A stretch of 36,048 nt of DNA from Parvularculaceae bacterium (GTDB taxonomy: Bacteria > Pseudomonadota > Alphaproteobacteria > Caulobacterales > Parvularculaceae). Below, piece after piece: positions 33,405 to 36,048 of this stretch. Both the position numbers and the translations under genes were made by a program. How positions within the stretch are numbered: position 1 is the stretch's first letter; the number at the start of each line of letters is the position of its first letter. The notes beneath the pieces are model-generated. The model did not search any database. It had not been told where the DNA came from and worked only from the letters and a program-made list of their open reading frames with translations. The stretch is taken from contig JAJFFW010000010.1 of assembly GCA_021776435.1 (NCBI GenBank), positions 1 to 36,048 on the forward strand, in the 5' to 3' direction.

Positions 33405-35360
33405 CTAAATCTCCGCCGTCAGTGTGATGAGCTTCGTGCGTATCGAAACCTGTATGCCCGTACCGGCAAGCACCTCCGCAACGAGGCCGTCACGCGGGGC
33501 TTTCAACTGATGTTCCATTTTCATGGCTTCGATGGTCACAACCGTCTGACCCTTGCGAACCGTATCGCCAGCAGAGACGGAAATGCCTGTGACAAGACCG
33601 GCCATCGGCGCAAAAATGGCGTCAGCGCCAATCGCTTGATCGCCGGCGGGTGCGTAAGTGAGGTCGAGAAACCGGCGCGTCACACCATCATCCTTGATAT
33701 CGATGACATCATGATTGCGAACACAATACGCGACCTTGGTCGCACCATTTTCGAAATAGGTGAGACGACCGTCATTCCTTTTGCCTATCTGAATGTGCGC
33801 GGTTTCGTTATCCCTGGAGACGGAAATCATGTCGCCATTAAAAATGACCGCACTGTGTATCACTTCATCACCACATTGAAGAATGATTGGAACGGGTTGC
33901 GCCCCACGTGAATTCCAGCCGGTAAGAAGCGCGCCTGCTGGCGCCTTTGTGGACACGGCTGCCGCGAGCGCGATTTCGCGTAGCGTGGCGGACTCAGTTG
34001 GCGGGCAGAGACTGTCGAGATTGTGTTCAATATAATCGATATCGGCTTTACCGCTCACAAAGGCTTCGTCGCGCAATAAGCCGATCAGGAATTCCTGATT
34101 TGCGCTGACACCCAGAACGGCGCCGTTTTCAAGCGCTGCAATCAGACGGCGCCGAGCGGTTTCTCGATCGGGACCACTCCCGATAATTTTAGCCATCATG
34201 GGGTCGTAATGAGAGGTAATTTCATCTCCTGCTTCAACCCCTGAATCGACCCGGACACCCTCATCTCTCGAAAATTCGAAAGCCGTGATGACGCCGGTTT
34301 GCGGCATGAAGTTCAGGGAAGGGTTTTCAGCATATAGGCGAGCCTCAATTGCCCATCCCGAGAACTTTACGTCTTCCTGTTTTAGAGCGAGCGGCTTTCC
34401 CTCCGCGATCTCAAATTGAAGATCGACGAGGTCGAGACCAGTGATATATTCCGTTACCGGATGTTCGACTTGAAGGCGCGTATTCATTTCTAGAAAATAA
34501 AACTCTTTGGTTTCTGGGTCGAAAAGAAACTCCACAGTTCCGGCGCCTTCATAACCAACAGCCCGTGCTGCCTGGACGGCCACCGCGCCCATACTTTCGC
34601 GAAGCTCTGGCGTGATGACGGGTGACGGCGCCTCTTCAATAACCTTTTGGCGACGGCGTTGGAGTGAACATTCCCGCTCGCCAAGATGAAGGACATGACC
34701 ATGAGTGTCCGCAAGCACTTGTATTTCAATATGCCGCGCGCCAGTGATCGCCTTTTCGAGCAATAACCTCCCATCACCGAAGGCGCTTTCGGACTCTGTC
34801 CGGGCAGAGGTAAGCGCGTCCGGAAGGTCCGCTGCTTTATGAACGATGCGCATGCCGCGGCCGCCGCCCCCGGCTGAAGCTTTCACCATGACGGGAAAGC
34901 CGATTTTCGCAGCTGCTTCGATCAAGCTGTCTTCGTTCTGTTCATCGCCGTCATAACCGGGAACGCATGTGACGCCTGCCGCCATCATGCGCCTTCGCGC
35001 CTGCGCCTTGTCGCCCATGGCAGCGATCGCACTGGCTTGCGGACCGATGAATATTATTTCGGCTTTGGCGCAGGCCAGGGCGAAATCTGCACGCTCCGAA
35101 AGAAAACCATAACCGGGATGAATTGCGTCGGCGCCCATCTGTTTCGCCGCGTCAATCATAGCGTCGATATTGAGATAGCTCTCAGACGGGGCCGAGCCGC
35201 CAATATGAACGGCCTCATCCGCGCACCGAACGTGATACGCATTTCTATCGGCGTCTGAAAATACAGCTGTTGTGCGAATGCCGCGCACCCGCGCGCTGCG
35301 AATGATGCGCACGGCAATTTCACCACGATTGGCGATCAGGAGTTTGCGGATGGGGGTCAT
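33405..35360 (-). CDS. Acyl-CoA carboxylase, biotin-containing alpha subunit
   Basis: Carboxylates its biotin at ATP expense for a partner carboxyltransferase; methylcrotonyl-, propionyl- or geranyl-CoA carboxylases are candidates. The 651 residues run biotin carboxylase N domain (KLLIANRGEIAVRIIRSA), ATP-grasp (KASAGGGGRGMRIV, FLEMNTRLQVEHPVTE), C domain, a linker and the biotinyl domain with EAMKMEH, Lys614. I chose the ATG at 35360 (MTPIRKLL); the longer frame to 35420 reads through the palindromic repeat. No beta subunit is in the window; it may lie beyond 36048. The preceding gene is an acyl-CoA dehydrogenase, which favours the methylcrotonyl/geranyl type. Confidence 0.88.
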   Translation of the reverse strand: MTPIRKLLIANRGEIAVRIIRSARVRGIRTTAVFSDADRNAYHVRCADEAVHIGGSAPSESYLNIDAMIDAAKQMGADAIHPGYGFLSERADFALACAKAEIIFIGPQASAIAAMGDKAQARRRMMAAGVTCVPGYDGDEQNEDSLIEAAAKIGFPVMVKASAGGGGRGMRIVHKAADLPDALTSARTESESAFGDGRLLLEKAITGARHIEIQVLADTHGHVLHLGERECSLQRRRQKVIEEAPSPVITPELRESMGAVAVQAARAVGYEGAGTVEFLFDPETKEFYFLEMNTRLQVEHPVTEYITGLDLVDLQFEIAEGKPLALKQEDVKFSGWAIEARLYAENPSLNFMPQTGVITAFEFSRDEGVRVDSGVEAGDEITSHYDPMMAKIIGSGPDRETARRRLIAALENGAVLGVSANQEFLIGLLRDEAFVSGKADIDYIEHNLDSLCPPTESATLREIALAAAVSTKAPAGALLTGWNSRGAQPVPIILQCGDEVIHSAVIFNGDMISVSRDNETAHIQIGKRNDGRLTYFENGATKVAYCVRNHDVIDIKDDGVTRRFLDLTYAPAGDQAIGADAIFAPMAGLVTGISVSAGDTVRKGQTVVTIEAMKMEHQLKAPRDGLVAEVLAGTGIQVSIRTKLITLTAEI

Positions 35361-35364
35361 GCTC

Positions 35365-35460
35365 GTGTCATCCCGGACGCGCCGAAAGCGCGATCCGGGA
35401 CCTCCCTGCCACGCGGCCAAAAGATCCCGGCTCTCCGCTTCGCTTCGGCCGGGATGACAC
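35365..35460. repeat. GTCATCCCGG-type palindromic intergenic element
   Basis: GTGTCATCCCGG (35365-35376) and CCGGGATGACAC (35449-35460) are perfect inverted repeats. Inside are two smaller hairpins: TCCCGGA (35371-35377) with TCCGGGA (35394-35400), and ATCCCGGC with GCCGGGAT near 35424-35455. Such GTCATCCCGG elements are, from memory, dispersed in alphaproteobacterial genomes. Here it separates the acyl-CoA dehydrogenase from the carboxylase gene and abuts the carboxylase start. Confidence 0.75.
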
Positions 35461-35478
35461 GAAGAAGACGTTTCATGC

Positions 35479-36048
35479 TCACTTCCGGTTCGTCTTGCCA
35501 GGGAGGGTACCCATATATTTACAGATGATCGAGAGCATCACTTCATCAGCTCCGCCGCCGATTGAGGCCAGTCGCCCGTCGCGATAGGCGCGCGAAACCA
35601 GCGTTTCCTCCATAAAGCCCATGCCGCCCCAATATTGAAGGCAACTGTCATTCACTTCCCGAGCGAGGCGCCCGGCTTTGAGTTTCGCCATAGACGCCAG
35701 CATGGTCACATCCTCACCCGAAAGCATTTTCTCGACCGCGTCCCAGGTTAAGGAGCGCAGCGCCTGAACTTCTGTCTTAAGCTCGGCCAGCCGGAAATGC
35801 ACGACCTGGTTATCGAGAATTGATTTTCCGAAAGCTTTGCGCTGGCCAGTATATTCTACGGTCGCATCGATGGTGTTATCGAGGCTGACAAGACTGGAAA
35901 GCCCAGCCCACAAACGTTCTTCCTGGAATTGCAGCATCTGATACATGAACCCTGCACCCTCTTCGCCAATGCGATAGCGCTGGGGTACGCGGACATTATC
36001 GAAGTAAAATTCAGCCGTGTCGGAACTCCGCATTCCGAGTTTCTTGAG
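35479..36048 (-). CDS. Acyl-CoA dehydrogenase (partial, N terminus beyond window)
   Basis: FAD-dependent alpha,beta-dehydrogenase of acyl-CoA. The visible 189 residues are the C-terminal half: LKKLGMRSSDTAEFYFDNVR, IGEEGAGFMYQMLQFQEERL, then the helical C-terminal domain with AFGKSILDNQVVHFRLAELK, CLQYWGGMGFMEETLVSRAY and RDGRLASIGGGADEVMLSII, typical of the family. The reading frame is open to the last base, so the gene continues past 36048. The carboxylase alpha gene follows, separated by the palindromic element. Isovaleryl- or citronellyl-CoA dehydrogenase roles are possible; I cannot choose. Confidence 0.93.
   Translation of the reverse strand, partial: LKKLGMRSSDTAEFYFDNVRVPQRYRIGEEGAGFMYQMLQFQEERLWAGLSSLVSLDNTIDATVEYTGQRKAFGKSILDNQVVHFRLAELKTEVQALRSLTWDAVEKMLSGEDVTMLASMAKLKAGRLAREVNDSCLQYWGGMGFMEETLVSRAYRDGRLASIGGGADEVMLSIICKYMGTLPGKTNRK

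Overview
The window comes from an alphaproteobacterium, most likely the Caulobacterales/Hyphomonadales/Parvularculales side of the class. The evidence is the divK-pleD pair, clpS-clpA, a phasin, TadE/TadG-type pilus genes, eno-ftsB-pdhA order and moderate GC with typical alphaproteobacterial palindromic intergenic repeats. It is chromosomal and mostly core. I see no phage, insertion sequence, CRISPR array, rRNA or tRNA.

Layout. 1-570: rpmG behind a good promoter and an inverted-repeat family. 581-2399 (minus): divK then pleD, the cell-polarity and c-di-GMP pair. 2524-5945 (plus): dinB, a RidA protein, a COG3146-type acyltransferase and an HIT hydrolase. 5946-6567: a candidate small RNA ending in a strong terminator, then a palindromic repeat fused to the 3' half of a DM13-domain gene (a remnant). 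6699-9126 (plus): an exported DUF3179 protein and a beta-propeller lipoprotein. 9178-12576 (minus): clpA, clpS and a phasin with two PhaR-like operators. 12934-16391 (plus): a D-alanyl-D-alanine carboxypeptidase with SPOR domain, and acetyl-CoA synthetase. 16469-22148: an exosortase A mini-locus, in which xrtA/EpsI and an asparagine-synthase-like amidotransferase (plus) converge on a GNAT/FemAB-like protein and a glycosyltransferase (minus). 22313-23485: a SolA-like flavin amine oxidase. 23719-27076 (minus): three TadE/TadG-like pilus proteins. 27389-30409 (minus): eno, ftsB, pdhA. 30493-31857 (minus): a low-complexity lipoprotein and rpmF. 32064-32534 (plus): a small secreted protein. 32541-36048 (minus): a partial acyl-CoA dehydrogenase, a biotin-dependent acyl-CoA carboxylase alpha subunit and a BKACE/DUF849 enzyme, a probable acyl-CoA catabolic operon.

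The most interesting points are non-coding or architectural: a candidate two-hairpin sRNA with C-rich anti-Shine-Dalgarno loops (about 6070-6159); a palindromic repeat interrupting a DM13 gene (6211-6567); paired TGC-N3-GCA operators over the phasin promoter (12631-12689); a hairpin that sequesters the ftsB ribosome binding site (28981-29000); an exosortase locus with no visible PEP-CTERM substrate; and pdhA without an adjacent pdhB. I did not find an entire system that I would call new.
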